Origin: Deltaproteobacteria bacterium
Lineage (GTDB): Bacteria > Desulfobacterota > GWC2-55-46 > UBA9637 > GWC2-42-11
Length of the DNA stretch: 62,488 nucleotides
Reading direction: 5' to 3'
Assembly: GCA_016223005.1 (NCBI GenBank)
Contig: JACRPW010000025.1
Coordinates: 1-62,488 of the forward strand
Shown here: in pieces, positions 48,352 through 57,668 of the stretch
How positions within the stretch are numbered: position 1 is the stretch's first letter
Layout of the letters: every line of letters begins with the position of its first letter
Position numbers and translations under genes: made by a program
Notes under the pieces: generated by a model
The model's input: the letters and a program-made list of their open reading frames with translations, nothing else
Databases searched by the model: none
What the model was told of the DNA's origin: nothing

Positions 48352-49662
48352 CTATTTTTTGGGTTTTATGCCCCATTTATCAATCGCCTCTATTGCCCAG
48401 TCAACATTTTTATCTGTATGGCAGTTGTTGCACGCATTAGGCACGTCATACTCCTTTGTCATCTCAGGTGATATAAATTTGAATGTATGGTCTCTTGATT
48501 CAGCGCCGTTTGCGTGTTTGCCTGTCTTCACCATGTGGCACTCCATGCAGTCGCTTCCTGTGCTGGTGCGTTTGTGTCTTGTATGCTCTTCAATCTTCTG
48601 ATATGAATATGTAAGCCCTGCCGGTGAATCAGGACCATGACAGGTAAGACATAAATTATTGCCGGGTTTGTAAACAAGTGATTTATATTCTGTGCCGTGA
48701 GGATTGTGGCATGTAAAACACTTTATTCCCTGTTTATACATCTCGCTGAATTTATATGTATTGCCATGAACCATGTTTTTGTTAGCAGAGTCGTTGGTCC
48801 AGAATGTATATGTTCCCTTACCGTGTTCAAACGGATCTTCAACCCAGTATTTGCTCAATACATCACCGGGTTTGAAGCCCATTGCCCAGGCGGTCTTATT
48901 ATCAACATTCTTCCCGCTCAAATGGCATTGGAAGCAGACATCATTTGCCCTGTCCACATCCAGAAGACCGGGATTTATGATTTTATTGTCCCTTACATAC
49001 TGGCTTGGTTTTATTACCTTGCCTGCCTTTTTCTCTTCGTCTAATTTATCCATTGCCTCTACATGCTCTTTCCCTGGTCCGTGGCATGCCTCGCACGCAA
49101 TATTTCTTTCAGAGGATTTTTTTGTTTCTAAATCATAACCTGTTTGGTGGCAGCCTTCGCATAACCTTGATGCAGGTTTTTGATCCCAGTCTTGGGAGTA
49201 TTGCGGAACCCACCAGTCCTTTTTAGGCACATATGGCTGCCACTTGTTCTTTTCAACATTCCATTCTGCCGGATGTATAAAGTAGTCGTCGCCTATTTTC
49301 TTGGCATACCTCTGTTTGAACCTGGAGCCTATAAGAATATCAACATCATCCATATTGAATGTCCGCACAGGGTCTTTGGAATTAAAATCGCCGAGGACAT
49401 TCTTATCAGTGCCGTCCCATATCGGGGTCTGCTCCATTTTATTATGAAATGTCTTTTCCCAACCTGCATACTTTGCCTCGTGGCATCTTTTGCACTCTTT
49501 TGAGCCGGCATAATCTTTAAAAGGCGCATTATAACCTGCCTGCTGCTGCATTGCCTTTTCCATATCCTCATAGCCGTGCATAGGAATGCCTATCGCAGGA
49601 ATCAGTAAAATTACTGCAGGAACAGCGAGCATAACCATTAGTTTCAACATCTTTTTGTGCAT
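48352..49662 (-). CDS. octaheme c-type cytochrome
   Basis: 436 residues. Signal peptide (MHKKMLKLMVMLAVPAVILL). Eight CxxCH sites: CKRCH, CEGCH, CEACH, CFQCH, CFTCH, CLTCH, CMECH, CNNCH. Periplasmic electron carrier or reductase of the cytochrome c554-like superfamily; it lacks the CxxCK site of NrfA. The last heme is close to the C-terminus. Its neighbours (chrB, an AsmA-like gene) give no substrate; it could serve the NrfD module at the window start, but nothing shows that. Confidence 0.95.
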   Translation of the reverse strand: MHKKMLKLMVMLAVPAVILLIPAIGIPMHGYEDMEKAMQQQAGYNAPFKDYAGSKECKRCHEAKYAGWEKTFHNKMEQTPIWDGTDKNVLGDFNSKDPVRTFNMDDVDILIGSRFKQRYAKKIGDDYFIHPAEWNVEKNKWQPYVPKKDWWVPQYSQDWDQKPASRLCEGCHQTGYDLETKKSSERNIACEACHGPGKEHVEAMDKLDEEKKAGKVIKPSQYVRDNKIINPGLLDVDRANDVCFQCHLSGKNVDNKTAWAMGFKPGDVLSKYWVEDPFEHGKGTYTFWTNDSANKNMVHGNTYKFSEMYKQGIKCFTCHNPHGTEYKSLVYKPGNNLCLTCHGPDSPAGLTYSYQKIEEHTRHKRTSTGSDCMECHMVKTGKHANGAESRDHTFKFISPEMTKEYDVPNACNNCHTDKNVDWAIEAIDKWGIKPKK

Positions 49663-49678
49663 AAACCCTCCTTATGAA

Positions 49679-49759
49679 TGTAACTCAAGGCTTTAGCCTT
49701 GAGGGTTTTAAACCCCTGATAAAAACATTCAGGGGCAGGCTCTAAAGGTTTGAGTTACA
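49679..49759. repeat. Compound palindrome after chrB
   Basis: Outer 10-bp arms TGTAACTCAA (49679-49688) and TTGAGTTACA (49750-49759). Inside are CTCAAGGC/GCCTTGAG (49684-49703) and CCCCTGA/TCAGGGG stems. The right arm provides the chrB stop codon. It may also act as a terminator-like structure ahead of the cytochrome gene. Confidence 0.8.
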
Positions 49760-50768
49760 ACGCATCACCACCTCCTTTTGATATATAGAGCATCTCAAAA
49801 ACCTCCATGCCTTTTTTAAGCATTTCTTCATCACTCTTTGCGGTTTTTCTTATGCCATTAAGGATTTCTTCCACGCCGCTGCTGTCAGGATTTTCATACA
49901 AGTTGTCTTTTACATCCAGTTCATGGACTATTTCCGCGATTTTTTGGGCAGCGGGGTCTTTAATGCCGAATGAACTTATGATTGCCTCAAATGTGCAGAG
50001 CGATCCTGCATGGGTAAACTCCCCCCCGCGCATATCAAAAAACACAGACTTTTTATCCGCAGCGCCTGCAACGCTTTCATCCGTAAACTTGAAAACAGCA
50101 TTATTGTCAATAAACCGCTTTATAAGCCATGCGGAAGCCATCCTGTCCACGAATGGTTTTTTTCGGGTGAACCATGCCTTCCCCTGATAATCTTCTATGC
50201 GCCTTACAGTAACCGGCGCATCTTTAAATAGGACATCAGAAGATTTTTTCAGCCGTTTTTCTATAAGCCCAAGCCTTTTTTGCAGACCGCTTCCAGCCCT
50301 TGAGCCAAAGAAATCTATCTTTCTTATTTCTTCAAATTCCCTTGCAGTTTTTTTGAACCGTTCAGACAGTTTATTCAGGTGATTTGATGCAGAGTCTTTT
50401 TTTACGCTGTTGATTTTTTGCTCCATTTCGCTGATAGAGGTCTGAATGCCCCTGAAATCACTTTCCCTCTGGCGGTTGAAAAATTCTACAAGTTCCTCAT
50501 TCTTCATTGTCTCAATCTTTGAAACCTTGACAAAGCCGGCATCCCCTTTCATCGCAGTGATTTCTGAGACAAGCCACTGCAAGAGTTCATAATGTTCATC
50601 ATTATAGGGAAGGATATAGACAGCGTCTTTAATTGCAATAGCGCCTGTCTTTGCCAGCCTTCTCCATATCCGCATCCTGCTGCTAACAGGTTTTGACGGT
50701 ACAGTGTAAAAAAATAACAGCCATGCCATATCTTCTTTTACTTTGGTTTTATCGGATAGTTTGTCCAT
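49755..50768 (-). CDS. chrB: chromate resistance protein ChrB-like
   Basis: 337 residues. N-terminal ChrB_N domain (WLLFFYTVPSKPVSSRMRIW, then KDAVYILPYND), a coiled linker (about 85-160), and a C-terminal ChrB domain (FTRKKPFVDRMASAWLIKRF, HAGSLCTFEAIISSFGI, IVHELDVKDN). ChrB is a chromate-sensing regulator or accessory of the ChrA pump; no chrA is nearby. ATG 50729 (MAWLLFFY) is an alternative start. The promoter region carries a TGTAACATATGTTACA palindrome. Confidence 0.9.
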   Translation of the reverse strand: MDKLSDKTKVKEDMAWLLFFYTVPSKPVSSRMRIWRRLAKTGAIAIKDAVYILPYNDEHYELLQWLVSEITAMKGDAGFVKVSKIETMKNEELVEFFNRQRESDFRGIQTSISEMEQKINSVKKDSASNHLNKLSERFKKTAREFEEIRKIDFFGSRAGSGLQKRLGLIEKRLKKSSDVLFKDAPVTVRRIEDYQGKAWFTRKKPFVDRMASAWLIKRFIDNNAVFKFTDESVAGAADKKSVFFDMRGGEFTHAGSLCTFEAIISSFGIKDPAAQKIAEIVHELDVKDNLYENPDSSGVEEILNGIRKTAKSDEEMLKKGMEVFEMLYISKGGGDAL

Positions 50769-50782
50769 TGTCTAAATTTTGA

Positions 50783-50817
50783 TGTAACATATGTTACATT
50801 TAAGTAACACATGTTGC
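50783..50817. promoter_or_regulatory. Tandem operator-like palindromes upstream of chrB
   Basis: Perfect palindrome TGTAACATATGTTACA (50783-50798), followed by a second, imperfect GTAACACATGTTGC (50804-50817). They lie 15 to 49 bases before the annotated chrB ATG. Candidate binding sites for ChrB itself or another dimeric regulator. Confidence 0.55.
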
Positions 50818-50952
50818 ATAAGATGTCTAACAAATTTCTGTAACCCTTGGAAGGTATTCTGCAAAAAGGTTTTTCTGCCTTGACCAAAAAAAATCAATCC
50901 AGTATATTGTGTTAAGCATCCCAACAGATGTTAGTGCGGGGACTGTCCCTTG

Positions 50953-50968
50953 TGTTCCACGTGGAACA
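50953..50968. promoter_or_regulatory. parS site 1
   Basis: TGTTCCACGTGGAACA, a 16-bp perfect palindrome close to the parS consensus TGTTTCACGTGAAACA. It lies upstream of mnmG in the parAB-dnaA region. Confidence 0.85.
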
Positions 50969-50974
50969 TAGAGG

Positions 50975-51005
50975 AGGTTATGGGTAGTGGGCAATAGGTT
51001 ATGGG
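50975..51005. repeat. Heptad array between the ribosome site and start of mnmG
   Basis: GGTTATG/GGTAGTG/GGCAATA/GGTTATG, period 7. AGGAGG (50971-50976) is followed at once by this array, so it has probably pushed the start codon away from its ribosome site. Confidence 0.75.
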
Positions 51006-52899
51006 AAAATACAAAAATAAACAGATGACAAAAGAAAATAACACATACGACATTATAGTAATCGGCGCTGGTCATGCAGGGTGCGAGGCAGGGCTTGCTG
51101 CAAGCAAACTCGGTCTAAAAACCCTTGTTTTGACGATAAATCTTGATACCATAGGGCTTATGTCATGCAATCCTGCAATTGGCGGGCTTGCTAAAGGTCA
51201 TCTTGTAAAGGAGATAGACGCGCTTGGCGGAGAGATGGCAAGGGTTATTGATGAAACAGGCATACAGTTCCGCATATTGAATGCTAGCAAAGGCCCTGCT
51301 GTTCGGGCAACAAGGGCGCAGGCAGACAGGCAGCAATATCGCTTAAAGATGAAGTCTATCCTTGAAAATCAGGAAAATCTCCATATTCGGCAGGCATTGG
51401 TAGATAGAATTTTAGTGAAAAACAGCATGATTACAGGTGTTGAGACAAATATTGGGGAAATATTTAATGCAAAGGCAGTTATCATAACAACAGGCACATT
51501 TTTAAAGGGTTTAATCCATATTGGCATGACTAATTTCCCTGCTGGACGGGCAGGGGATATTCCGTCAAACAAACTATCTGACAGTCTAAAAGAACTTGGT
51601 CTTGAACTCGGCAGGCTAAAAACAGGCACATGCCCAAGACTTGACGCAAAAACCATAGATTTTTCCGGACTTGAGAAGCAGGAGGGCGATAAAAAGCCAA
51701 CCCCATTTTCCTTTTCCACAAAGGAGATTACGCAAAGGCAGGTTCCATGCCACATAACATATACAAATAAAGAAACGCACAGGCTCATTAAAGAAAATCT
51801 TGATAAATCACCGCTTTATGGTGGTATTATAAAAGGCATTGGACCAAGATACTGTCCATCTATTGAAGACAAGGTTGTCCGATTTGAAGATAAAGAAAGG
51901 CATCAAATCTTTTTAGAGCCAGAGGGTTATGATACAAATGAGATATATCCAAATGGACTTTCTACCAGTTTGTCTGTGGATGTCCAGTTAAAATTTTTAC
52001 GGACTATCAAGGGCTTAGAAAATGCAGAGATTTTAAGGCCCGGATATGCCATAGAATACGATTTTATCCCGCCAACCCAGTTAAAACCAACTCTGGAGAC
52101 AAAACTTATACAAGGACTTTACCTTGCAGGGCAAATCAACGGGACTTCAGGGTATGAAGAGGCAGCGGCGCAATGGCTTATGGCAGGGATCAATGCTGCA
52201 TTAAAAATTAAGGGGAAAGAGCCTGTTATTTTGAGAAGAGATGAGGCATACATAGGGGTTTTGATAGATGACTTGGTCACAAAAGGGACTAATGAGCCTT
52301 ACAGGATGTTTACCTCCCGCGCAGAATACAGGCTCATTTTAAGAGAAGACAATGCAGACTTGAGGCTTCGTGAAATAGGATATGAAGCAGGTCTTGTTGA
52401 TACCAGCGCATACAAGGCATTTGAAATAAAGAAAGAATTTATCCAGAATGAACTTAACTGGCTGGAAAACACAAGGGTTAATCCGTCATGGGATTTTAAT
52501 AATAGATTAAAAGAACTGGGCATTGGTGAAATAAACAAATCTATTACATTAAATGAATTGTTGAGAAGGCACGACGCCACTTTAGAAATTATTTATGCCC
52601 TTATGAACAAAACACCTCTCCCGGATGCAAAGATAATTGAGCAGATAGAGATTCAGGTTAAATATGATGGTTATATCAAAAGACAGGTGGAGCAGATTGG
52701 CAAATTTAAAAAGATGGAGAACCTGAAAATACCTGAAGGCACTTTATATGAGAAGGTCTCTGGCTTATCCAGAGAGGTAATAGATAAACTCAATAGGGTA
52801 AAACCAGTATCCATTGGACAGGCGAGCCGCATATCCGGGGTAACCCCTGCTGCGATTTCTATGCTTTTAATACACTTGAAGAAGATGGGAAGGATATGA
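51001..52899 (+). CDS. mnmG: tRNA uridine-5-carboxymethylaminomethyl modification enzyme
   Basis: 632 residues (GidA). FAD-binding [66 protein letters not shown] (in parts). Works with MnmE on wobble U34. The start may be 51001 or ATG 51025 (MTKENNTYD); homologues favour the latter. A parS site lies just upstream. Gene order mnmG-rsmG-parA-parB is the classical origin-proximal cluster. Confidence 0.96.
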   Translation: MGKYKNKQMTKENNTYDIIVIGAGHAGCEAGLAASKLGLKTLVLTINLDTIGLMSCNPAIGGLAKGHLVKEIDALGGEMARVIDETGIQFRILNASKGPAVRATRAQADRQQYRLKMKSILENQENLHIRQALVDRILVKNSMITGVETNIGEIFNAKAVIITTGTFLKGLIHIGMTNFPAGRAGDIPSNKLSDSLKELGLELGRLKTGTCPRLDAKTIDFSGLEKQEGDKKPTPFSFSTKEITQRQVPCHITYTNKETHRLIKENLDKSPLYGGIIKGIGPRYCPSIEDKVVRFEDKERHQIFLEPEGYDTNEIYPNGLSTSLSVDVQLKFLRTIKGLENAEILRPGYAIEYDFIPPTQLKPTLETKLIQGLYLAGQINGTSGYEEAAAQWLMAGINAALKIKGKEPVILRRDEAYIGVLIDDLVTKGTNEPYRMFTSRAEYRLILREDNADLRLREIGYEAGLVDTSAYKAFEIKKEFIQNELNWLENTRVNPSWDFNNRLKELGIGEINKSITLNELLRRHDATLEIIYALMNKTPLPDAKIIEQIEIQVKYDGYIKRQVEQIGKFKKMENLKIPEGTLYEKVSGLSREVIDKLNRVKPVSIGQASRISGVTPAAISMLLIHLKKMGRI

Positions 52900-53582
52900 A
52901 AAAAAGTCAAAAGTTAAAAGTTAGAAATCAGAAGGAAAAGACAAAAGAACTGCTAAAAATCGGGGCGGAAGAACTGGGGATTCCTCTGGGGGATGCGGAA
53001 ATCAGTTTGTTTTTAAAATATCTTGAGGAGTTAAAGGAGTGGAATAAAAAAATCAATCTAACAGCAATAAAAGATGATAAGGGTATTATAATAAGGCACT
53101 TTTTAGATTCCCTTACACTGACGAACTTCCTAAAATCCTGCAAAACCCTTCTTGATATTGGTTCTGGCGCAGGGTTTCCCGGTATACCATTAAAAATTGT
53201 TATCCCTGAATTAAAAGTTACACTTCTGGATTCTGACAGCAGAAAGGTGTCTTTTATGAGACACATTATAAGAACGCTTGGGTTAAAAGATATTTCTGCA
53301 ATTCAAGGCAGGGCAGAAGATAAAAAAGTTGCAGATGAACTCAGTATTTTTGATGTCGTTGCAGCAAGGGCATTTTCAGGGCTGAAGGTGTTTTTGTATA
53401 CAGCAAAAAAGTATGTAAAAGAGGGCGGAATAATACTGGCAGTAAAGGGGCCAAAAGGGGTTACGGAGTTAGAAGAACTAGGGAGAACAATCGGGATTAC
53501 ATTTACTGAAAAAGGAGAGAGCAGACTTCCATTTTCAGATATAACAACAAGTATATTGGTATTTAAGAGAATGGAGCAGTAA
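52896..53582 (+). CDS. rsmG: 16S rRNA (guanine527-N7) methyltransferase
   Basis: 228 residues (GidB). SAM site [18 protein letters not shown], substrate-side [12 protein letters not shown], and HFLDSLTL. The start overlaps the mnmG stop (ATGA). The first 15 codons ([14 protein letters not shown]) come from an AGTCAAA-type heptad array (52900-52935). Slightly longer than usual at the N-terminus for that reason. Confidence 0.95.
   Translation: MKKSQKLKVRNQKEKTKELLKIGAEELGIPLGDAEISLFLKYLEELKEWNKKINLTAIKDDKGIIIRHFLDSLTLTNFLKSCKTLLDIGSGAGFPGIPLKIVIPELKVTLLDSDSRKVSFMRHIIRTLGLKDISAIQGRAEDKKVADELSIFDVVAARAFSGLKVFLYTAKKYVKEGGIILAVKGPKGVTELEELGRTIGITFTEKGESRLPFSDITTSILVFKRMEQ
52900..52935. repeat. Heptad array at the 5' end of rsmG
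   Basis: AGTCAAA/AGTTAAA/AGTTAGA/AATCAGA, period 7, in frame. Confidence 0.85.
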
Positions 53583-53594
53583 GCAGTTACTTAA

Positions 53595-53618
53595 AAATTG
53601 TTCCACGTGGAACAATTT
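53595..53618. promoter_or_regulatory. parS site 2
   Basis: A 24-bp perfect palindrome with core TGTTCCACGTGGAACA (53599-53614), flanked by AAAT/ATTT. Identical core to site 1. Immediately upstream of parA. Confidence 0.9.
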
Positions 53619-53679
53619 TCCTGTTGCAAAGATAAATCCTTGTGCTAAACTATAACAAGTTAATGTGTAAGAGGCGTCT

Positions 53680-54465
53680 TTGGCAAGAATTATAAGCATC
53701 GCAAATCAAAAAGGTGGGGTGGGGAAAACAACCACTGCTATTAATCTTTCAGCATCCCTTGCTATTGCAGAAAAAAGGGTTCTCCTGATAGACTTTGACC
53801 CGCAGGCTAATGCAACAAGCGGTGTTGGCATACAAAAAGAGGGGGTAAGAAAAGGTATATATCAGGCACTTATCCAGCATGACGATATTAAAGACTTGAT
53901 ATTTGATACAGAAATTATCTCTCTTAAGGTAGTGCCTTCAACGGTTGACCTTATAGGCGCAGAGGTTGAACTTATAGATGAACCTGACAGAGAGACGAGA
54001 CTAAAAACGGTGTTAACAAGTATAACAGATGCGTATGACTATATATTGATAGACTGCCCACCATCCCTAAGTATTCTCACACTTAATGCCCTCACTGCTT
54101 CTCATTCTGTTGTAATTCCTCTCCAGTGTGAATACTATGCCCTTGAGGGCATATCTCAACTTATGAAAACCATAAATCTAATAAAAATGGGGTTGAATCC
54201 ATCTCTGGAAATAGAGGGTATACTCCTCACAATGTTTGACCCCAGAAATAACTTGTGCCATCAGGTGGTAGAAGAGGTTAGGTGTCATTTTAATGGTAAA
54301 ATATTTAAAACAATTATTTCAAGAAATGTAAGGTTGAGCGAAAGCCCAAGTTTTGGCAAGCCTGTGATTTTATATGATATCAATTCAAAAGGGGCATCAA
54401 ACTATATTGAACTTGCTAAAGAAATGCTTTTGAAAGATTGTGCAATACATGGGGTTAAAAGGTAA
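53680..54465 (+). CDS. parA: chromosome partitioning ATPase ParA/Soj
   Basis: 261 residues. Deviant Walker A KGGVGKTTTAINLS, Walker A' IDFDPQANATSG, and Walker B YILIDCPPSLSILT. TTG start at 53680 with AGAGG upstream; MARIISIANQKGG is a typical N-terminus. Works with ParB and parS to segregate the origin. A parS site is 60 bases upstream. Confidence 0.96.
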   Translation: MARIISIANQKGGVGKTTTAINLSASLAIAEKRVLLIDFDPQANATSGVGIQKEGVRKGIYQALIQHDDIKDLIFDTEIISLKVVPSTVDLIGAEVELIDEPDRETRLKTVLTSITDAYDYILIDCPPSLSILTLNALTASHSVVIPLQCEYYALEGISQLMKTINLIKMGLNPSLEIEGILLTMFDPRNNLCHQVVEEVRCHFNGKIFKTIISRNVRLSESPSFGKPVILYDINSKGASNYIELAKEMLLKDCAIHGVKR

Positions 54466-54514
54466 TGACACTGTATTTTGCTTTATAACTATTTGATATT
54501 GAAAGGAAATTATT

Positions 54515-55366
54515 ATGCGGAAGAAAAAGGTTTTAGGGAAAGGGCTGGGTGCCTTAATAAAAATTCAGGAAATATCTGGTGGAGATTACATTAAGGTTCC
54601 TATAAATGAAATAAGGGCAAACAGATTTCAACCCAGAAAGACCTTTGATGAAGTAACCTTAAAAGAACTTGCAGATTCTATAAAAGAAAAAGGCATTCTT
54701 GAGCCCCTGCTAGTAAGAAGGAATAATCCAGGTTACGAACTCATTGCAGGTGAAAGAAGGCTCCGTGCAGCAAAGATGTCTCTACTAAAAGATGTCCCTG
54801 TGCTTGTCATGAATGTTTCAGATGAAGAGGTGCAGGAACTAGCCATTATAGAGAATATCCAGAGAGAGGGATTAAATGCAATTGAGCAGGCAGAAGGCTT
54901 TAGGAGTCTTATAGAGAAGTTTGGTCTTTCACAAGAGGAGATTGCAAAAAAGGTTGGCAAAGAAAGGGCAACGGTTGCAAATTTTTTAAGACTATTAAAA
55001 TTACCACTGGATATAAGATCTGAGATAGAAAAAGGCTCAATAACAATAGGACATGCAAAGATAATCCTTTCTGTTGAGAAGGAATCTTTGCAAAGAGAGA
55101 TCTGCAGAAAGATACTTAAAAAAGGGCTTTCTGTAAGAGGAACCGAGAGTTTGGTTAATAAATTCAAGGTGTTAACTGGTGCCCATAAGTCCCCAATCGC
55201 TTCCATTTCTACGGTTAAATATATTGAAAAAGAGATGCAGGACATATTCCTTACAAGGGTTTCCATCAAAGAACATAATGGAAAAGGACGAATTGAGATA
55301 GAATTCCACTGTCTTGAAGAGTTTGAAAGATTAGTTGAAATGACAAGGTCTGTAAAACACAGGTGA
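54515..55366 (+). CDS. parB: chromosome partitioning protein ParB/Spo0J
   Basis: 283 residues. N-terminal KGLGALI, CTPase/ParB domain (IRANRFQPRKTFDEVTLKEL, PGYELIAGERRLRAAKMSLL), central helix-turn-helix (SQEEIAKKVGKERATVANFL), and C-terminal dimer domain. GAAAGGAAA precedes the ATG. Two matching parS palindromes lie within 4 kb. Confidence 0.96.
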   Translation: MRKKKVLGKGLGALIKIQEISGGDYIKVPINEIRANRFQPRKTFDEVTLKELADSIKEKGILEPLLVRRNNPGYELIAGERRLRAAKMSLLKDVPVLVMNVSDEEVQELAIIENIQREGLNAIEQAEGFRSLIEKFGLSQEEIAKKVGKERATVANFLRLLKLPLDIRSEIEKGSITIGHAKIILSVEKESLQREICRKILKKGLSVRGTESLVNKFKVLTGAHKSPIASISTVKYIEKEMQDIFLTRVSIKEHNGKGRIEIEFHCLEEFERLVEMTRSVKHR

Positions 55367-55373
55367 AACACTC

Positions 55374-55402
55374 ACGAGCCTTGGCTCACAAAGGGGGTGA
55401 AA
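55374..55402. repeat. Repeat family F copy
   Basis: TCACGAGCCTTGGCTCAC then AAAGGGGGTGAAAA. A second copy at 61829-61886 is split by another repeat. Confidence 0.65.
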
Positions 55403-55406
55403 ATCT

Positions 55407-55552
55407 ATATACGGCTGACTGCCCTGCCTACAAAAAGGAGCGAAAAACTTAAAGCGAGAAGCGTAAAACTAATGTACCTTTGTTTTTCATTTTTAGCTTT
55501 GCGCTTTTCACTATAAATAGATGGTTTGCCAGCGGGACAGTCAGCCGTATAT
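55407..55552. repeat. 146-bp MITE-like element
   Basis: Perfect 15-bp terminal inverted repeats ATATACGGCTGACTG (55407-55421) and CAGTCAGCCGTATAT (55538-55552). The interior is a GAGCGAAAA.../TTTTTCATTTTT heptad-type fold-back, a relative of which lies at 60648-60712. No coding capacity. A small non-autonomous element or a nested repeat. Confidence 0.7.
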
Positions 55553-55573
55553 GAGTAGTTATTTTCGGGACAA

Positions 55574-55609
55574 TTAACCCAAAAAATGCAATTGCATTTT
55601 TTGGGTTAA
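55574..55609. repeat. Repeat family C, perfect 36-bp palindrome
   Basis: Arms TTAACCCAAAAAATGCAA and TTGCATTTTTTGGGTTAA. The most complete copy; partial or variant copies at 32964, 41541, 47218 and 48102. Confidence 0.9.
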
Positions 55610-55646
55610 AGGGGCTAAAACCAATTTTTCAGAGGAGGGCTTTCTT

Positions 55647-56030
55647 ATGTTTGGCAGGGGCAAGAGTAAAGAAAAAGAGCCTTTAGAAAATCAGATGAAT
55701 GGATTTATCGGTAAAGGTATGTCTATAGAGGGTAGATTGAATTTTGAAGGTTCTATAAGGATAGACGGTGATTTTAAGGGAGAGATAGATTCTGATGGAC
55801 TACTAATCATCGGTGAAGGTGCCTTAGTAGAGGCTGTCATAAGTGTAGGTTCTGCAATAATATGCGGTGAGGTAAGAGGAGATATTGATGTAAGTAGTAA
55901 AGTGGAATTAAAAAAACCTGCGCATATACACGGCAACATCAAGACACAAAGCATTGTTATAGAAGATGGGGTTGTATATGAGGGGCATTGTATAATGAAG
56001 GGTGAATCTTTAAGCACAGAATCATCCTAA
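55647..56030 (+). CDS. bactofilin family cytoskeletal protein
   Basis: 127 residues. Central bactofilin (polymer-forming, DUF583) beta-helix: GKGMSIEGRLNFEGSIRIDG, DFKGEIDSDGLLIIGEGALV, VEAVISVGSAIICGEVRGDI and VELKKPAHIHGNIKT. Self-assembles into membrane-associated filaments that shape the cell or position ParAB-parS in some bacteria. GAGGAGG lies upstream of the ATG. The neighbour of parAB, as in Myxococcus. Confidence 0.92.
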   Translation: MFGRGKSKEKEPLENQMNGFIGKGMSIEGRLNFEGSIRIDGDFKGEIDSDGLLIIGEGALVEAVISVGSAIICGEVRGDIDVSSKVELKKPAHIHGNIKTQSIVIEDGVVYEGHCIMKGESLSTESS

Positions 56031-56046
56031 TACTCTATGGCTGGTT

Positions 56047-56361
56047 AACATGATTTCCCATTATGATGGGTATCCAATATCTTTTTTATAATATTTGTAG
56101 TTGACTTACCTTTTGCAAGTTTTATTCTTGCAATTATGCCGCCTTTTGCCTTTGCAATATCTGTTCACTGTTTAAACCCACTACAAGCACATCGCCAAGT
56201 TCTTTTGCTTTTTTAAGATACCTGACATGCCCTGCATGAATTATATCAAAACAGCCGTTGGTAAAGACAATCCTTTCCCTCTTTTTTTGTAATTTCTTTA
56301 CACAGTCTTTAAGGGTTGTTTGTGTTAGTATTTTTTTATCCAAGGCTTGTCCTTTTACCAA
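56047..56361 (-). pseudogene. RfaE2/HldE-type nucleotidyltransferase with internal deletion
   Basis: N-terminal part intact: [20 protein letters not shown] and [16 protein letters not shown] (cytidylyl/adenylyl-transferase HxGH motif). Then a jump: the next recognisable part, in another frame, is [20 protein letters not shown] and IIKKIL, the family's C-terminus (GG.....KG.STT..I..I). About 60-65 residues between them are missing. The remains lack the middle of the active site. Last gene before dnaN on this strand. Confidence 0.8.
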
Positions 56362-56367
56362 ATTAGT

Positions 56368-57465
56368 TCAAATCCTCATCGGCATAATTACATAAGTGCA
56401 ACCATCCATTTCTTCAGACCTCATTATACATGAACTTATATTGTCCTTAATTTCTATAACTGCATTTTCACCTGTCAGGATGCCAAGAATATCAAGTATA
56501 TAGTTTGCATTAAATGCCACTTCCAGAGGCTCTCCATTATAATCTATCTCCATGTCTTCTGTTGCCTCACCAAGGTCCGGATTACTGGAAGACAACTCAA
56601 CTTTTTCCTTGGTAATATTGAATCTTACCCCTTTAATCTTCTCGGATGACAGAAGTGACATTCTTCTTAGAGCGCCTGCCATTCTTTCTCTATTTACTTT
56701 AATTGTCTTATCATTACCTTTTGGTATAACCTGTCTGTATTTTGGAAACTCCCCATCTATAAGTCTTATTACTAAAACACTGCCACCTTTTTTAAAAATC
56801 GCGCTGCTTTCTGTAAATCCCGCTAATAAAGAACCTTCCTGCTCTAACAGTTTTTTTAGTTCCAAAACCCCTTTTTTAGGAAGAATAACTCCTTTTTTTA
56901 AACCTATATCCATATCAGTCGCTTTTTCTGCCAGCGCCAGCCTATAACCATCTGTTCCAACCATTATTAATTTACCGTCCTCGTTTTCAAAATATAACCC
57001 ATTTATATTTCGCCTTGTTTCATCTGTTGAAACTGCAAAAGATGTTTTGCTAATTATATCTCCAATTAATTCTGAATCTACTATTGTAAGTCTACCCTCA
57101 TTATATTGCGGGAAAGACGGAAACTCACTTACTGGCAGACTATTTATACTAAACCTTGACTTACCGCTTTTTATACTTACCCTCCCACTATCTCCTAATG
57201 ATAATTCAACATTATCTTCTGGAAGTTCCTTTATTATTTCATACAACTTTCTTGCATTAATTGTAATCCCGCCTCCTTGTATAACGGCAGCATCACATAT
57301 ATCTCTAAACGATACTTCCAGATCCGTTACAGTAATCTCCATTTGACTATCTCTTCCTTCTATAAGGATATTTGAAAGGATAGGCATTGTATTCCTTTTT
57401 TCAATTATACTTTGTGTTTTTTGCAGACTTTGTAAAAAGATTGATTTTTTCAGTTGTACTTTCAT
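56368..57465 (-). CDS. dnaN: DNA polymerase III beta sliding clamp
   Basis: 365 residues, standard length. N-terminal MKVQLKKSIFLQSLQKTQSI, mid-domain TDGYRLALAEK, and the C-terminal end YVIMPMRI (usual hydrophobic cleft side P-M-R). Follows dnaA on the same strand after a 203-base AT-rich gap. Confidence 0.97.
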   Translation of the reverse strand: MKVQLKKSIFLQSLQKTQSIIEKRNTMPILSNILIEGRDSQMEITVTDLEVSFRDICDAAVIQGGGITINARKLYEIIKELPEDNVELSLGDSGRVSIKSGKSRFSINSLPVSEFPSFPQYNEGRLTIVDSELIGDIISKTSFAVSTDETRRNINGLYFENEDGKLIMVGTDGYRLALAEKATDMDIGLKKGVILPKKGVLELKKLLEQEGSLLAGFTESSAIFKKGGSVLVIRLIDGEFPKYRQVIPKGNDKTIKVNRERMAGALRRMSLLSSEKIKGVRFNITKEKVELSSSNPDLGEATEDMEIDYNGEPLEVAFNANYILDILGILTGENAVIEIKDNISSCIMRSEEMDGCTYVIMPMRI

Positions 57466-57668
57466 AATAGTATCTCCTTCTTTTTTATATTATTTTAAAA
57501 TATAGTAGCTATAGTAAGGGGTGTTAATTTATTGAAAAGATATCTAACACTTTAATTTTTAAAATAATTTTTAATAAATAACCTGTTGATATCTACATAG
57601 GTTATTCAGAATATACTTATGTTATTAAATATTTATCTCTAAATAGAAATATTATTAACAGAAAATCA
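57466..57668. other. AT-rich spacer between dnaA and dnaN, origin candidate
   Basis: Very AT-rich, with AATTTTTAAAATAATTTTTA around 57548 and a TAACCT...AGGTTA inverted pair near 57578-57603. One degenerate DnaA-box-like TATCAACA is readable on the minus strand near 57584. Could be the DNA unwinding part of oriC, or the dnaN promoter region. No gene. Confidence 0.4.

Noticed and set aside
48352-49662. Nitrite reductase NrfA or hydroxylamine oxidoreductase
   Set aside because: All eight sites are CxxCH with no CxxCK, and the arrangement does not show the family's catalytic heme features. Left as octaheme cytochrome.
54733-55371. 212-codon minus-strand open frame opposite parB
   Set aside because: ParB is clear on the plus strand; the antisense product is Ser-rich with no domain or ribosome site.
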